Shown piece by piece: positions 50,454-64,000 of a stretch of 64,000 bases of DNA. How positions within the stretch are numbered: position 1 is the first letter of the stretch; every line of letters begins with the position of its first letter. The DNA lies in assembly GCA_905182995.1 (NCBI GenBank), contig CAJJDP010000123.1, positions 1 through 64,000 of the forward strand, read 5' to 3'. The DNA is from Paramecium octaurelia. Lineage: Eukaryota; Ciliophora; Oligohymenophorea; Peniculida; Parameciidae. The notes beneath the pieces are model-generated. The model searched no databases, was not told the origin of the DNA, and saw only the letters and a list, made by a program, of their open reading frames with translations. The position numbers and the translations under genes are program-made.

Positions 50454-51277
50454 TGAATTGATTTTAAGTTTATATAACTGTTTTTATATTTCAACAAGTT
50501 AAAATTATTTCTTATTATTTACACTATGAGTAATTCTGATGATACTGTTTTATTACTTTAATTTTATTACATCGATTCTAGAAAAGGAATCTTGGCTAAG
50601 AATATTATATATAATAGCAATTTATGAGTTAGCTTTTTTATTAATTCTTTTCAATAGTTTCAAAATAAATATAGTCCACTAATTGCTTATTTTATCATTT
50701 TTTATTTTTTTTTAACTTTTTAATTAATTGCCTTTATTTTGATCAAGAAAATTCACAACTATTCTTTTATTCTTTTCTTGATTTCTAATCAAGGAGTTTT
50801 ACTTAGGGCATCTTTGTAATTTAAAGTAACAGGATTGAGTTGAAATTGTATTCAAGTTAATTTGAAAATAGTTATGTGACAAAACAAATTAAAATTAATT
50901 AACTTAAAAATTCAATCTAAAAATATTATAACTTCTATGAATTGATATTAGATTTTGCTCTATAATGCTACACCAGAATATTGTCATTCACATTACTCAA
51001 AATTTAATTCTGTAAGTGGAATAACACATATGTCGGGTAAAACAAGACCAAAATTGGTCAATAATGAATAAGAGTATGGGTGTATTTTAATAATTAATTA
51101 CATGACTTTGACTGATTCTTTAATGTCTATTATGAATATCAATTAAATTCAGTCCCTTAAATTCAATAAATTATGTCCTCACTTTATATACAGGAATTTT
51201 ATATATAAGAACATTTTTCTAAATAGGTACCGATTCATTCTTAACTTTTAGATTTAAGCAACTAGTCCCAAGGCAAT
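50454..51277. other. Mostly non-coding, one possible exon
   Basis: Between 50960 and 51240 a + strand open run includes MSGKTRPKLVNNEQEYG from an ATG near 51035, which might be a first exon of the gene beginning around 51278, but the connecting introns are not clear. The rest shows nothing recognisable. Confidence 0.35.
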
Positions 51278-51550
51278 ATGGAGTCAATCTTAAAGTATTT
51301 AAAAAATTAATTGTATAATTCAGGAAAACTACCTAAGGAAATCATCTCTATTATTTCTTAGACAGGAGTTGAACATTTAGGGATAGTAAAGATAAAAATA
51401 CTTTAATTAGAAAAAATTTCCCATCAGATAAATTTCAAAAAGGTCTTAGATAATACCAAGCAAAAAATGAATGCGTATCTATTTGTAAAAATAAAAAGTT
51501 TAAGCATCAAAAATTACTATCGAATACAATAAAGAGAAAATATTAATAAT
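51278..51550 (+). CDS. Possible small protein or 3' exon
   Basis: The frame starting ATG GAG at 51278 reads MESILKYLKNQLYNSGKLPK and continues helical and lysine-rich to about 51545, after which it becomes AT-rich without a TGA until deep in the convergent kinase gene. The first 85 codons look real. The end is not defined. It may be the last exon of a gene starting near 51035. Confidence 0.3.
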
Positions 51551-51777
51551 TATAGATTAACCAAAAAATATGCTTTTTAAAAATTTTTTATTTAATCTTA
51601 AAATATATATAATACATTTTTATCTTGTTTTACAATTCAAATTCTACTAATTTTATCTTAATCTATAATATTAAGATTTGAATATATAATAATTAAGAAA
51701 TATAGATTCATAATAGCAACTATTATTTTTTAAGGATGGTGTTTAATATCTAAATATAATTTTATGATTAATCACAA

Positions 51778-54700
51778 TCAATTTTTATTATAATCATCAG
51801 ATCTTAATGCTTTTAATATATGTCCTTATGTAAACTCAGATATTTTATAATATTATTTGATATTCATGATTTCTTTTATTTTTGTTTAATCTTTCATTTT
51901 AGATCTTATTTTCACTAAGTTTCTTTATTTAATTAAATTTTCTACTTCGACCAACTGTTTTTCTATTGATTCTTTATTTTTTTCCATCACATCTATTGTC
52001 ATTTTATTGTAATATTTAAATAACACATGTTCATATCTTAAAAATATATCCTAAGCTTCTTTCTCTCTTTTCGTGTTTTCTTCTTCTTCAATGGTTAATT
52101 TAGATTAAAATTACTTTTAGTAATCACTTTCTTTGTTATTCTATTTTTTCTTGAAATTTGCATTGTCTTTGATTCTTTCATAATATCGTGTTAAATGATA
52201 TTATTTTATATAATTGATTAATGTATACACTTTCTCGTATGATTCTAAATTTTATTGATAAGCTTTATTGAATTCTTTAATTTAATCCTCCATTGGAATT
52301 TTCTTCATTAATTCATCAATCTCATTATAGACCTTTAGAATATATTCTTTTAATTCATTTAACTATTAGGGGTTTAATTATTAATTAAATATCTTTTAGT
52401 TGATTGAAGTTAAGTTGATTGATAATTATACTTCTTACATTTTTAACTATTCATAATTATTTATTAATATCTAATCCATAAAGCAAAATGTTAATTGTTT
52501 TGTTTTTTAAGTTACTTTATTAGTAATCTGCTCTAAAATCTAACCTTTTTAATTACTAATTTGTTGATATTTCTTGATTTAAATTTCATATTCTAATGTT
52601 TTTCCTTTTTTTTTTTACTTATTTTTCAATTCTTCTTCTAATATTTGCATATTTTCAGATTAAATCGATATATAATCATTCAAAGTTTATATTTCATTAT
52701 TTAATTCTAATTTGAGATTGTCTGTTTATTAATTAATTTTTTTATAAATTTCAAGATTTTCAAATGAAAATTTGATTGATTATATAGCTGTTGTGTATTC
52801 TCTAAACCTTGTTGATAATTGATTATTTAAAGTAAGAATTTCTTTTTCTTGATCACTTTTTTATTTGCTTTCTTCTCCTACATTTTTAATTATTAACTCT
52901 AACTCGTTGATTTATTCAATTTCATTAACTTCAACTTCCTTTAATTTGCTGGAAAATTCTTCTAATTATTTTATTTAGTGAATAATATTTTCACAAGAAT
53001 CTAATTAATTCAATTCAGTAAATTTATCAAATTTCACTTATTATTCCATTATATTTTAATCGATATTTGTTAGCTTAATTTAAATTAAATTCTATGTTTT
53101 TTAATTATTGCAATATTGATTACTGATTAAATTTTTAACTTAATCTTTTAATTAATTCATTTTTATAATAAAATTATTTAATTAATCTTTTGTCATTTCT
53201 AGTTTTTTAACTTTTTCTTCATTTTTTTCATCAAATTACAAATCCTTGTAAATTTATTCATGAATTTAATAATATTATTTTTCAAAGCTCTTTAATGATT
53301 GCTCTAACTATTAATTTATTTGAGTGTATTTTTAATAAGCTACAAATGTCCCTTAAGTTAACAATAATTTTAGATCATCTAAGTAACCAAACGTTTGTCC
53401 TATCTGATTAATTATTTAAGTTATTTAATTTTTATATTTTTAATTCTGAGGTAAATACTTATATTTATCCTAATAATCAATTAATTTATCGTTTAATTCC
53501 TCAATTTATTACTTATGTTAATCCAAATATTCTATCTCAATTTATTAAATACATTTATTTGCCTATCCAATTTAACTATTGAGTCTAATTTAAGCCTATT
53601 AAATTTCTTTAAGCTAGCTAATACATGACTGATAAGTCGAAATTTATTATTGTAATGATTCACATTTCTAAATTAATTTTTCCTAAAATTCTACATTTTA
53701 TATATCTTAGGTTATTTGTTAATGATATTTAATCGCATTTTGAATTTCCTCTTCTTTTTAAATTTAAACTTATATTCTTTAATAAAAGGTTAATTTTTCT
53801 GAAATTTATTAAATCTGTAGAGAATAGTTTTCACATTATTTTTGAAATTATGTTAATAAAGATTGATATGATGCTTTTTCTACCTCCTTTTTTTATTTTT
53901 ACTCTTATTCTATTTTCAATTTCTATTCTAATTCCATTTTCTTTTTCTCTTCTTATAAATCGAACTTTTCTTTATCTTTTAACTATTATCCAAGTTAACC
54001 TTATTCTAATGTTATTTTTTCAATTATCTACTTTTAGTGTATTAAATATTATTCATTTTCTTTAGCTAGTTCACTATATTCCTTAAGCATCTATTATGTC
54101 TGTGCTTATAATATCAATTTTTTTCTATTTTCATTTTTTAAGAAAATCTCTTCAAATTTTTTTATCTCATCATTAATATATGTTAATAATTCAGATTTTT
54201 TTTTATCCTATAAATTAATTTTATTAATTATTTGTTCTTTTTCAGTTAGGTATGAAATGATACCCTAAATTGGAGTTTAGATAGATTCCAATTAAATGAT
54301 GTATAATTATTTTTTTTCTTCTAATTATTAAAATTCTATTTATTTTTCTTTTTCTTACCTTTTTTTTTCAATTTCTAGTTCTTATATTAATCTTTCTTTT
54401 TCTTTTTCTTAATATTTCCAAGATTCAATCTCCTATACAATACTCTATCTTAATTCTTCGATAAATAATTAGTATAATTCAACAGATTCATTGATAAACT
54501 CAATTATTTTTTCTTTTTCCTGCTAAATAAATCTTTAAAAGTATTTATTTAGCTCTTCATCTTTTTGCTTTTTATATTGTTCCATTTCTTCTTAACACTA
54601 GATTTCCTACTACATTAAGAAAGGATTTTCATCCTATTCTTGGACATGCATCAGATTATTATCAAAATTTAATAAAAAATTCTATTCCTTTTCATCCATT

Positions 54701-56018
54701 TCTTCTAACATTTACTTTAGAAACTCCACATTTTTTAACTTATCATCAATTTATTAACCATATTCTTACAATTTCCTTTCGATTTGATTCTCTATATTTA
54801 TCTATTTCTCTTAATTTTTTATTTAAAATGCTAGCTTTATTTTTTTTTTTTCTGATTTATTTTCAATCGATTTTAATAATTTTAATGTTTATTTAAATTA
54901 TTGTTATTTCTTTATTTTTACTTCGCCTAATTCTTTTGACTTGAATTAATGAAAATCCTCATCAAATTTACTTTTTTTAGCTTCCAACTTTTTCTCAAAA
55001 TCTTATTTGATAATTTTCAGTTTTTCTTAAATAAAAGTTTCAAACATATCTCTAATTTCTTTTATATATTCTATAAGAACATTTTTTGATAATCTTACTT
55101 AAGGATCTATATTAAGCATAATTTTCATGTTATTCTTTTCTTTTGTTCCAATTTTATTATTATTCTAAATTTTTCTATCAATCTCATCTTATTTAATGGT
55201 CTTAATTTAAAAAAAAATTTCTTCTTAAGAATTACCTAATAGTTTTTAATTATTTATTACCTTGAAAGAATGTCTCATTAGTCAAAAGCTCATACCAAAT
55301 TGCTCCCAAAGACCATATATCTACTGATTTATCATATTGATGTTTATTTATAACTTCATTAAAGTTTGGTAAAACCTCTGGAGCCATATAATACGGTGTT
55401 CCAACTTTAGCAGTATATTCCCCATTTCCAATAGCACTGACTAACCCAAAATCTATCAATTTAATTGTTATTTTATTGTTCGGACCTTTAAAATACACAA
55501 AGTTTTCAGGTTTCATATCTCTGTGAAATAATTTTAATTGATGAAGCTATTAAAGCGCTTTAAGCATCTAAAAAATAATCTTATTTAATTACCTAAACAA
55601 AAAAAGCATTTTTTTAATCATAACTCAGACTTGTATATTAGGGAGTTTACATATATTAGTAGAATTCTCCATGAGCAAATTCCATAACAACAATTGGTAA
55701 ACCATTTGGTTTCAACTGTACACCTATTATTCCTATAATTTTATTGAACTTATATCTCTAAATTGCTTGAATTGCTTTTAATTCATTTGCATTAATTTAT
55801 TTGTATTCTTTAATAGCCACAGGTTCATTAGTTTAAACATTTTATCCCTTATAAACAATTCCTTCTGATCCTTCACCCAATGGAGGTTGAAATTTCTTGT
55901 ATGTTTTTGCATCAATTGTAATTGTTTCATATTTAGGTAAAGCAAATTAAAAATTTTGTTATTACGGCTGCTTGAATTATAGAGGTTAAGGATTGGGTTT
56001 AAATTAAGGATTACTCAT
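51778..56018 (-). CDS. Coiled-coil kinase paralog 3 (intact)
   Basis: Intact kinase with the longest tail of the three, 1,396 residues. The kinase domain (about residues 45-300) has GEGSEGIVY, VAIKEY, FHRDMKPEN, DFGLV, GTPYYMAPEVL and DIWSLG, so it should be active. It is clearly more divergent from paralogs 1 and 2 than its tail is. The tail adds about 250 residues of extra coiled coil before the part shared with the other paralogs, which begins near 54250. Introns of 25 bases lie at 55568-55592 and 55236-55260. The first is at the same place as in the paralogs, just before the helix preceding HRD. The frame was followed to TGA 51778-51780 with no break. Confidence 0.9.
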
Positions 56019-56129
56019 ATAAACAAATACTAATTTTATTAATGCATTAGCTAATAATTATAGGAATTTATATCTAAGCTATTTCTATTAAAATTATAAA
56101 AAATATAATAATGCATAAAAATATTTCTA

Positions 56130-56870
56130 GTCCATACTCGAAGATCTTATTCCTCTTTGATATGCTCGATTCCTCTATAACATAAAAAAGAGGCATTTGG
56201 AGCAACTATTTTATTTTTTCAATTATGAAATTTGTTGGTTTGCAATTTGATTTATAAACTGATTTATTTGAAGTTTTGAACCTGTTCACATAAATTTCTC
56301 ATGTTTGATAAAATGGACATAAGCCTTGGTTGAATGTTATAAGTAGTCTTCTAAGTAAAAATCTATTATAATTTATAATTTTTTTATTCCTATCCCAGTT
56401 GAGATTAGCAATTGAAACATTATAGCCTAAATCTAAAAATTATTGATATTAAGTATAAAAAATTAAATATCGGCTTTGTCCTCTTGAAGTCTAAAATTTC
56501 TAATGAGAAGAATTGATATGGCATATATTTGATGCATTACGGATAGATTGATATTTTTCTTTTTCCTTCATTGGTTAGAAATCAATCTTTCAACTATTAA
56601 ATCAGCTCTTTTTTAATTGTCTCTAAATTCATTCATTTATAAATACCCTTCAAAATCGCCACGCATTGGAACGATATTTACTAATCCATGAATGAATTTC
56701 TAAAGATCGTATTTAGAACTTAATTTTGCTTACATCCTATCTAGCTATTGCTACAAGAACTTAATTTTGCATACATCCTATTTATCTATTGATATTTCAT
56801 AAAGGTATTGTACTAATTGGATCATATCTTATCCGATCTAGTTCATTGTGTTATTTACACGTTTTAACAT
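56130..56870 (-). CDS. Unidentified protein with internal duplication
   Basis: Starts at ATG 56868-56870 (MLKRVNNTMNQIGQDMIQL). Two introns, 29 bases near 56590 and 21 bases near 56310, each remove an in-frame TGA and keep the frame, which argues for a real gene. The protein is helical at first, then reads YNVSIANLNWDRNKKI and YVNRFKTSNKS. A 41-base tandem duplication (56716-56797) falls in the N-terminal part. The frame runs open past 56130 towards the kinase start at 56018, so the true stop was not identified. No family recognised. Confidence 0.5.
56716..56797. repeat. 41-base tandem duplication inside a gene
   Basis: The segment starting GAACTTAATTTTGC at 56716 recurs starting at 56757, giving a period of 41 bases with a few differences between copies. 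It lies in the coding region of the unidentified - strand gene and, because 41 is not a multiple of three, the two units are read in different frames. Confidence 0.75.
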
Positions 56871-57233
56871 GATAAATAATAATTAAATGAATATTGAATT
56901 AATATTCAACTTTAATTAAAAATATATGAGTTTTTCAGAATGAAATAATAATGATTACTACCCCTTCCGTCTTAACTCAATATCTATGTTTCTAATTTAT
57001 TTATAAACAATTCTCATCAGGTGATCAAACCATTCAAGTAAAATTAGAATTATTTAATTGATATTTCTTCCAAATATAAATAAACACATTGGAATTAATT
57101 ATTATTATGGGATGTTTTCTTTATTCCAAATTCTCTTTATGAATTTTACCAATCACAATCAATGCCATTTCTCATCTGAATATTAAAATTTATTTTAAAT
57201 ATTAATAGAATAACCAATACTATAATTGAATCA

Positions 57234-59006
57234 TCAATTACCTTCAGACTCATCATCTGATGGTGTTTGCTAATTTTTGATTTAATCTGTGTAGTCTTCA
57301 ATTTACTTGTTAATTTAGAGCACATTCTTTCTATTTCTTTCATATTACTTTTCTTTGTAACTTGTAACCAATAACTTAATGTCTCTCTCAATTGATGTAG
57401 TAATATTTGTATCCTAATTATTTAATTATCACCTTACTTTAGTATTGGCTTTAGATTATAAGTTATCTTTGATGTTACTTACTGTACCCAATAGAGTTTC
57501 CTTATTTTCAAATAACTAATTAATTATAAAATGATTAATTTACTGTCTATAGATCCTCATCCCATTCACTTAAATCACTTCCTTATTACACAAATACCTA
57601 GTATCTATCATATTCTAATTTGGCAATATCTGTTAATTTAGTTCCAAATTCTCTAATGAAATCTCCTATCTTTTTAAATCCATGATCTCCTGAGACATAA
57701 TCAGACATGTCTTTTGTTATAAATCCTAGCTTTCCATCAAAATCTCCTAATGCAGCTTCTATATCCACCATCAATTGTAATTCTGTAGAAAGTAGATTAT
57801 CCTTAAGCTTTTAGGTATCTTTTTCCAAATCTTCTAATTTTAATTTCCAGCCATCTTCGTTTCTCTCCTTTGCTCTAAATGCTAGTTTTTTTTGGTGTTC
57901 AAACCTTTTGATAGTCAAAATGGTTTCATTTTCACTTTTAATTTCTCTTGCTCTCACTGCTTATTCGAATTTCTATTAGGGTACTAATTATGCTTACTTC
58001 AATTGATTATAACTTAGCAGTATTCTTTTAAATAACATTCTTTTAAAGATTCTCAACAGTTTCTTTAATCTTTTCTTAGAATTTATTTATTTCCTCTTCA
58101 ACTCCTTTCATAGTTTTAACTTTTTCTAATTCCTCATCTTAAATTAATTCATCACTTAACTTTTCCACTAAATCCATTCTTGCACTTTTTCTTTTAAATA
58201 ATTCGTCATTGTTGTTCTTTTCCTCCTATTCTTAATTTTGCATCTATTTTAAGAAGTCTTCTTAAGTTATAGCATCAGTTCTAAATTTTTCATCTGATTC
58301 TCTTATCTAATTTCTCTATGCTTCATCAATAAAACTATAATCCAAGTATCTCAGATTTGGTAATGAATTAATAATATGATTTTTATAATCCGGTTCTTTA
58401 GTAAATGGATTTCCTGCTACATTTAACACTTGTAAATTCTTAAATTTCATTCCTTTTCCTTTACTAAAATATTGTGTTACAATTTCAAAGGAAGGTATTT
58501 TATTATTCCCAATGGATAAAACATTTAGAGATTTGCAATTGTCCAAACCTCCAACCGATGTTAATGAATTATTAAACATTGACAAGTCTTTCAAATTTAC
58601 TAGTTTATCTAATCCTTCTATCTCCTTAATCAAATTAAACGATAAATCAAGCCAATGCAAATTGACCAAATGATCCAAATTCTCGATCTTTTAAATAATG
58701 TTATTATCTAATTGTAACTTCTCCAATCTCTCCAATCCTTAAAGATTTTCAATCTTCCAGATGTCTAAATTCATATAATCAATATTCCTTACTCTTAAAT
58801 GACAATGACATGACACGTAAAGAGTTTAACATAATTTGATCTCCCATTGTTATTTTATTCTCTGCATTGTAATCCTTCACTGATTTGCTAGGTGTTATCA
58901 TATAATAATACATGATTAATATTTCGTCAATAACAGTCGGCTCAATAGAGGCCTTATTGTTTCGCTTATCAATCTTTGGAAGATGAGCACTTTGAAAGTT
59001 TAGCAT
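57234..59006 (-). CDS. DRC3: Dynein regulatory complex subunit 3
   Basis: DRC3 (LRRC48), a subunit of the nexin-dynein regulatory complex that controls axonemal dynein and ciliary beat, 555 residues (human DRC3 is about 520). It begins with the EPTVIDEILI segment typical of the family. Leucine-rich repeats from about residue 75 to 200 follow (LHWLDLSFNLIKEIEG, LQVLNVAGNPF), then a long coiled-coil C-terminus to DDESEGN. Introns: 28 bases at 58765-58792, 25 at 57973-57997, 28 at 57516-57543 and 24 at 57414-57437, summing to 105 and leaving an exact frame. The first intron is needed to join SLSFK to NIWKIENL. Confidence 0.93.
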
Positions 59007-59230
59007 TTATATTTAAAATATTATTTCAATTATTTTGATATAAACTATCATTGAATCTGATTCATATTGTCAATGTGAAATAATACTCTTTCTTAATTTA
59101 TAATCATTTGAAAGTACTAAATGAATGTTAACACAGATTGAAGTTACTTTTTACTAAATGTTAAATACAAATAATCCCATATAAAATGCATTGTTATAAA
59201 TTAATAATAATTTTATCACATCTACTGACT

Positions 59231-59521
59231 ATGATAGTACTTTATTTTTCCAATTTATTTGAACCAAGAATCAAAGAATTTAATTATTAGCAAAGTTATA
59301 CAATATTCTTTCGCTAATAATAAGAATATTGTAAATATCAAAAATTTCTTAAAGTAGAAAAACTCGATAGAAGAATGTGGTAATTGAGAGATCCTCATGG
59401 AATTGTGAGAAGTGAAAATTACCTAAATATATTGAATACTAGGTTAGTAGTACAAAATAAAATCTATTATTTTATGAAATGTGATAAAATGAATGCTTTC
59501 AAAAATTAATAAATTTTATGA
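59231..59521 (+). CDS. Possible small basic protein
   Basis: An uninterrupted 96-codon frame, MIVLYFSNLFEPRIKEF, then tyrosine/glutamine-rich and EKLDRRMWQLRDPHG. Composition is protein-like and unlike surrounding spacer. The stop TGA (59519-59521) overlaps the ATG of the following gene (59518), which is unusual, so the end may be wrong or an intron may be missed. No family recognised. A small organellar or membrane-associated subunit is possible but only a guess. Confidence 0.4.
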
Positions 59522-60892
59522 TTAAATACTTGTTTGTTTTAATATTACTTTATTTGAGTTAGGCCAAGAGAATCAAGCAGACTTATCTAATTAGATCCCT
59601 TAGAGATTGGCATTACATATCAAAATTCGGAGCAGAAACAGGAGAGGTATTCTATTCACTAACGTATCAAAAATTATATAATATTAGATTCCGATTCAAG
59701 AATGTAGAAGAGAATGATGAACGAACAATTCCAATTTAATATGAATTATTTTTAGATGAAGAATGGCCTAATGCGATAGAGAAGAGTGAGTGCGATGTAA
59801 CATAAATGATAATAAATTAGAGAAGCAATGTGGCAAGAAGAAAGGAGACTATATAGGTCCCAGTTAAAAGTGAGTTTGAATTTAAAGGAAGTTTAACAGC
59901 AAAAGTCAGAGCGCATCTATGGTATTTTGCATTTAGTGATTGCGAAAAAAAAATAAGAAATTCATTTCCAGTTGAAAGAAAAGTAAAGTTAGAAGTGGAA
60001 TTACACATAAAAAACGTTGGAGGCACTGAATTTACATTAGAATAATTTGGAATATTATAAATTATAGGGGTTATAGCCTTAATTGATGTAATAATGTTAA
60101 TTTATAATGGGAATCAAATATTAGATAAATAAAGAAAGTATGAGGAATTTAGTTTGCCCTTATTTTTATTGGTGATCACTTTACTATTGGAAACATTTTC
60201 CTATTGTTTTTTAACTATTCATTTATGGATCTATAGTGAGAATGGGGCTGGATCATTATTTTTATAGGTTTTGTCTGTTATTTTCTAGGTGGCATCACAA
60301 TTTTCATTAACAATGATTTTGGTTATGTTGTCTTGGGGATGGCAAATAAACTTTAGTAAATTCGACAATTTTGAATTATTTATACCAATTTCGATATTGA
60401 TAGGGTTCTTCTAAATTACAATTGTTGGTGTAAGTTTTATAGATTACGATGCTTATTATAAAGATCATTAATATGAAGGATGGGTTGGATGGCTTGCTGC
60501 ATTGATTTACATAGGAGAATTTGTTTATTTTATGAATGGTTTAGTTGACACTTACAACAAATAGAATACAAAAATATAATAATTCATTTTATTATTGGGT
60601 TTGTATGGTGGAGTGTATTTCATAAGTTTCCCAGTTTTGTAAACTGTAAATTTAGTAACTACATCATTTATATTCTTAAGTTTACGGCGAGATATGTGAG
60701 ATATAAAGTAATGGAGATAGGAACTATGTTGTTTAGAACTTCTGCGATTTTATTGCTTACTCGACTGTTTACTTCAAAAAATTCGATCTTTGCATAGATT
60801 TCCATTGAGAATAAGAGTTTCTTGGACAGGAATAAGGATGAGCGAAAGCAATGTATATCTGTTGATTTATTAATTTTATTATATTTATAAAG

Positions 60893-60896
<4 letters not shown>
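59518..60896 (+). CDS. GPR180/TMEM145-like seven-helix (GOST) protein
   Basis: A 450-residue membrane protein. A signal peptide (MIKYLFVLILLYLSQA) is followed by a beta-rich luminal or extracellular domain to about residue 195. Seven hydrophobic helices from about 195 to 420 come next, with GWVGWLAALIY and LLGLYGGVYFISFPVL typical of the GPR180/TMEM145 rhodopsin-like transmembrane family (GOST proteins, which combine a GOLD-like domain with seven helices). A 26-base intron near 60656 joins QTVNL to FTARYVRYK and removes an in-frame TGA. The tail is basic. The stop TGA overlaps the next ATG by three bases, so either the last codons or the neighbour's start may need revision. Confidence 0.82.
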
Positions 60897-62867
<1,971 letters not shown>

Positions 62868-62902
62868 TATAAAATTATAAAAAACTTATTTAATATTTAA
62901 AT

Positions 62903-64000
62903 TCAATAATCTTGCATGATGTTTTATCTATCCTTTAAGTTTAATTAGCCTTTTCCTTTCTCCTTCATTTCCTTTGCACATTTGATCTTCTACTTAACCT
63001 CCGCCACAGCCTTCTTCATTCCATTCTCTTCAAAGGTTTTCAGACTCTTCTAAAAATAACTCAAAGCATCTCTAAATTCCTAGACTAGCAACAATATGGT
63101 GCCTTTTTTAATTTAAATACATAAAATATACCAATAATCTTTTGAGTCTTTGCTACTTACACACTTCCTTCTCCATACACTTTAACTTCTAAATCTTCAG
63201 TTTCATATAATTCCCCAAGTGCTTCTTGATGTCTCTCTTATTTTAATTAGATAATGGCAATTTATCGTTTTATCTTAATGACCTTCTTATCTTAAGCAGT
63301 ATATAATTCAATATAGATCTATTTCACTTTCTATAGACAAGCAATTTGTTCATCAATAGATTAAATTTTCTCGTAATAAGTTGATAATTATTAGTAAAGT
63401 TCTGCTACATATTCAGTTTTATGATAATTAATTTCTACTAACATATCTATGGCACTTGTCTGACATTGAATTGCATCCTTCCAATTATCTTGGCATGCAA
63501 ATATTTTTGCTTTTTCAATATAAGAAATTGCACTCTATTCTGACTTATAACCGTATTTGGCTTCTGTAATAGCAAACACTTTAGTAATGCATTCTTCACT
63601 TGCATCGTAGTCTTTCATTTTACTATACATTATTAATGATGTTTAATTTACGTATGACAATTAGACATCAGAGTTAATGTTTAGATTGAATGCTCAGTTT
63701 CATCTCCATAGATCTAACATTGGGTTTCATAAGCCTTCTTCAATAAATCCAAGGATTCTTCATAACTATTGATTTCTAGATAACATTTTCCAAGTAAAGT
63801 GAGAATGATTGCATTGTAACTCTTGCTTTCCTATTCTTCATTATACAATTTGGCATTTTTCTTCAAAGCCAGAGTGAGATGATCAATTGCTTACTCATAA
63901 CATTTATAATTTAGATATGCTTCACCTATATTAGTATGTGCTTTCACTAATTTAAATTATCCTTTGCCATGTGTGAATACCAGAATCTTGGATTTAAAGT
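62903..64000 (-). CDS. TPR-repeat protein, N-terminus outside window
   Basis: C-terminal part of a tetratricopeptide-repeat protein resembling kinesin-light-chain/NPHP3-type repeats: NIGEAYLNYKCYEQAIDHL, LGKCYLEINSYEESLDLL, QERHQEALGELYETE, QEFRDALSYFQKSL. The repeats form a partner-binding superhelix. Two 29-base introns lie at 63623-63651 and 63103-63131. Each restores frame. The frame is open to the window edge, so the start lies beyond 64000. The last residues are basic and polar. It converges on the kinase gene with only 35 bases between the two stops. Partner and function unknown. Confidence 0.8.

Noticed and set aside
53850-54065. Hydrophobic + strand frame of 71 codons
   Set aside because: Antisense of the coiled-coil tail of kinase paralog 3; lysine/glutamate codons read backwards give phenylalanine/leucine runs.

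Overview
The window reads as macronuclear DNA of a ciliate, most likely Paramecium. It is strongly AT-rich. Long conserved proteins appear only when TAA and TAG are read as glutamine and TGA is kept as the sole stop. Coding regions are broken by very small introns, about 20 to 29 bases, that begin GTA/GT and end TAG/AAG. Genes are packed tightly on both strands. I rebuilt the gene models by hand from conserved motifs and frame arithmetic. For most models the exon total is an exact multiple of three once the named introns are removed. Models without that check are flagged.

Layout. 0-9 kb: a VWA-domain protein (-), a kinase with a long coiled-coil tail carrying one frameshift (-), then mostly decayed DNA with a kinase remnant. 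9-23 kb: two cyclic-nucleotide-binding K+ channels, SEC24, IFT88 and a zinc-finger/AIG1-type GTPase, all +. 23-32 kb: a poorly coding stretch, an inverted, intact copy of the coiled-coil kinase (+), flanking remnant DNA, and a ULK/ATG1-like kinase (-). 32-41 kb: a SANT/Myb-like protein (-), a PH-like pseudokinase (-), a secreted single-pass membrane protein (+), an unknown protein (-), a soluble cyclic-nucleotide-binding protein (+) and a small acidic protein (+). 41-47 kb: a CCT-motif protein (-), a HYLS1-like protein (+), a LITAF-like zinc-ribbon protein (-), a CAMK-like kinase (-), and an unresolved + gene broken by an 81-base N run. The N run is flanked by two identical 1,185-base blocks, so this is probably an unrecognised assembly overlap. 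48-56 kb: low-complexity or unidentified genes and a third coiled-coil kinase (-). 56-64 kb: an unidentified protein (-), DRC3 (-), a small ORF (+), a GPR180/TMEM145-like seven-helix protein (+), a PH-like kinase (+) and the C-terminal part of a TPR protein (-) that leaves the window.

Several genes fit cilium life: IFT88 (transport), DRC3 (axonemal dynein regulation), a HYLS1-like centriole protein, and K+ channels with cyclic-nucleotide domains. There are six apparently active kinases or kinase paralogs, one pseudokinase and one kinase fossil. The most instructive story is the coiled-coil kinase family. Two members lie inverted and share flanking DNA. The third shares mainly the tail. The frameshifted member looks like a mosaic of the other two, which suggests gene conversion. 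No tRNA, rRNA, CRISPR array or recognisable transposon was seen.
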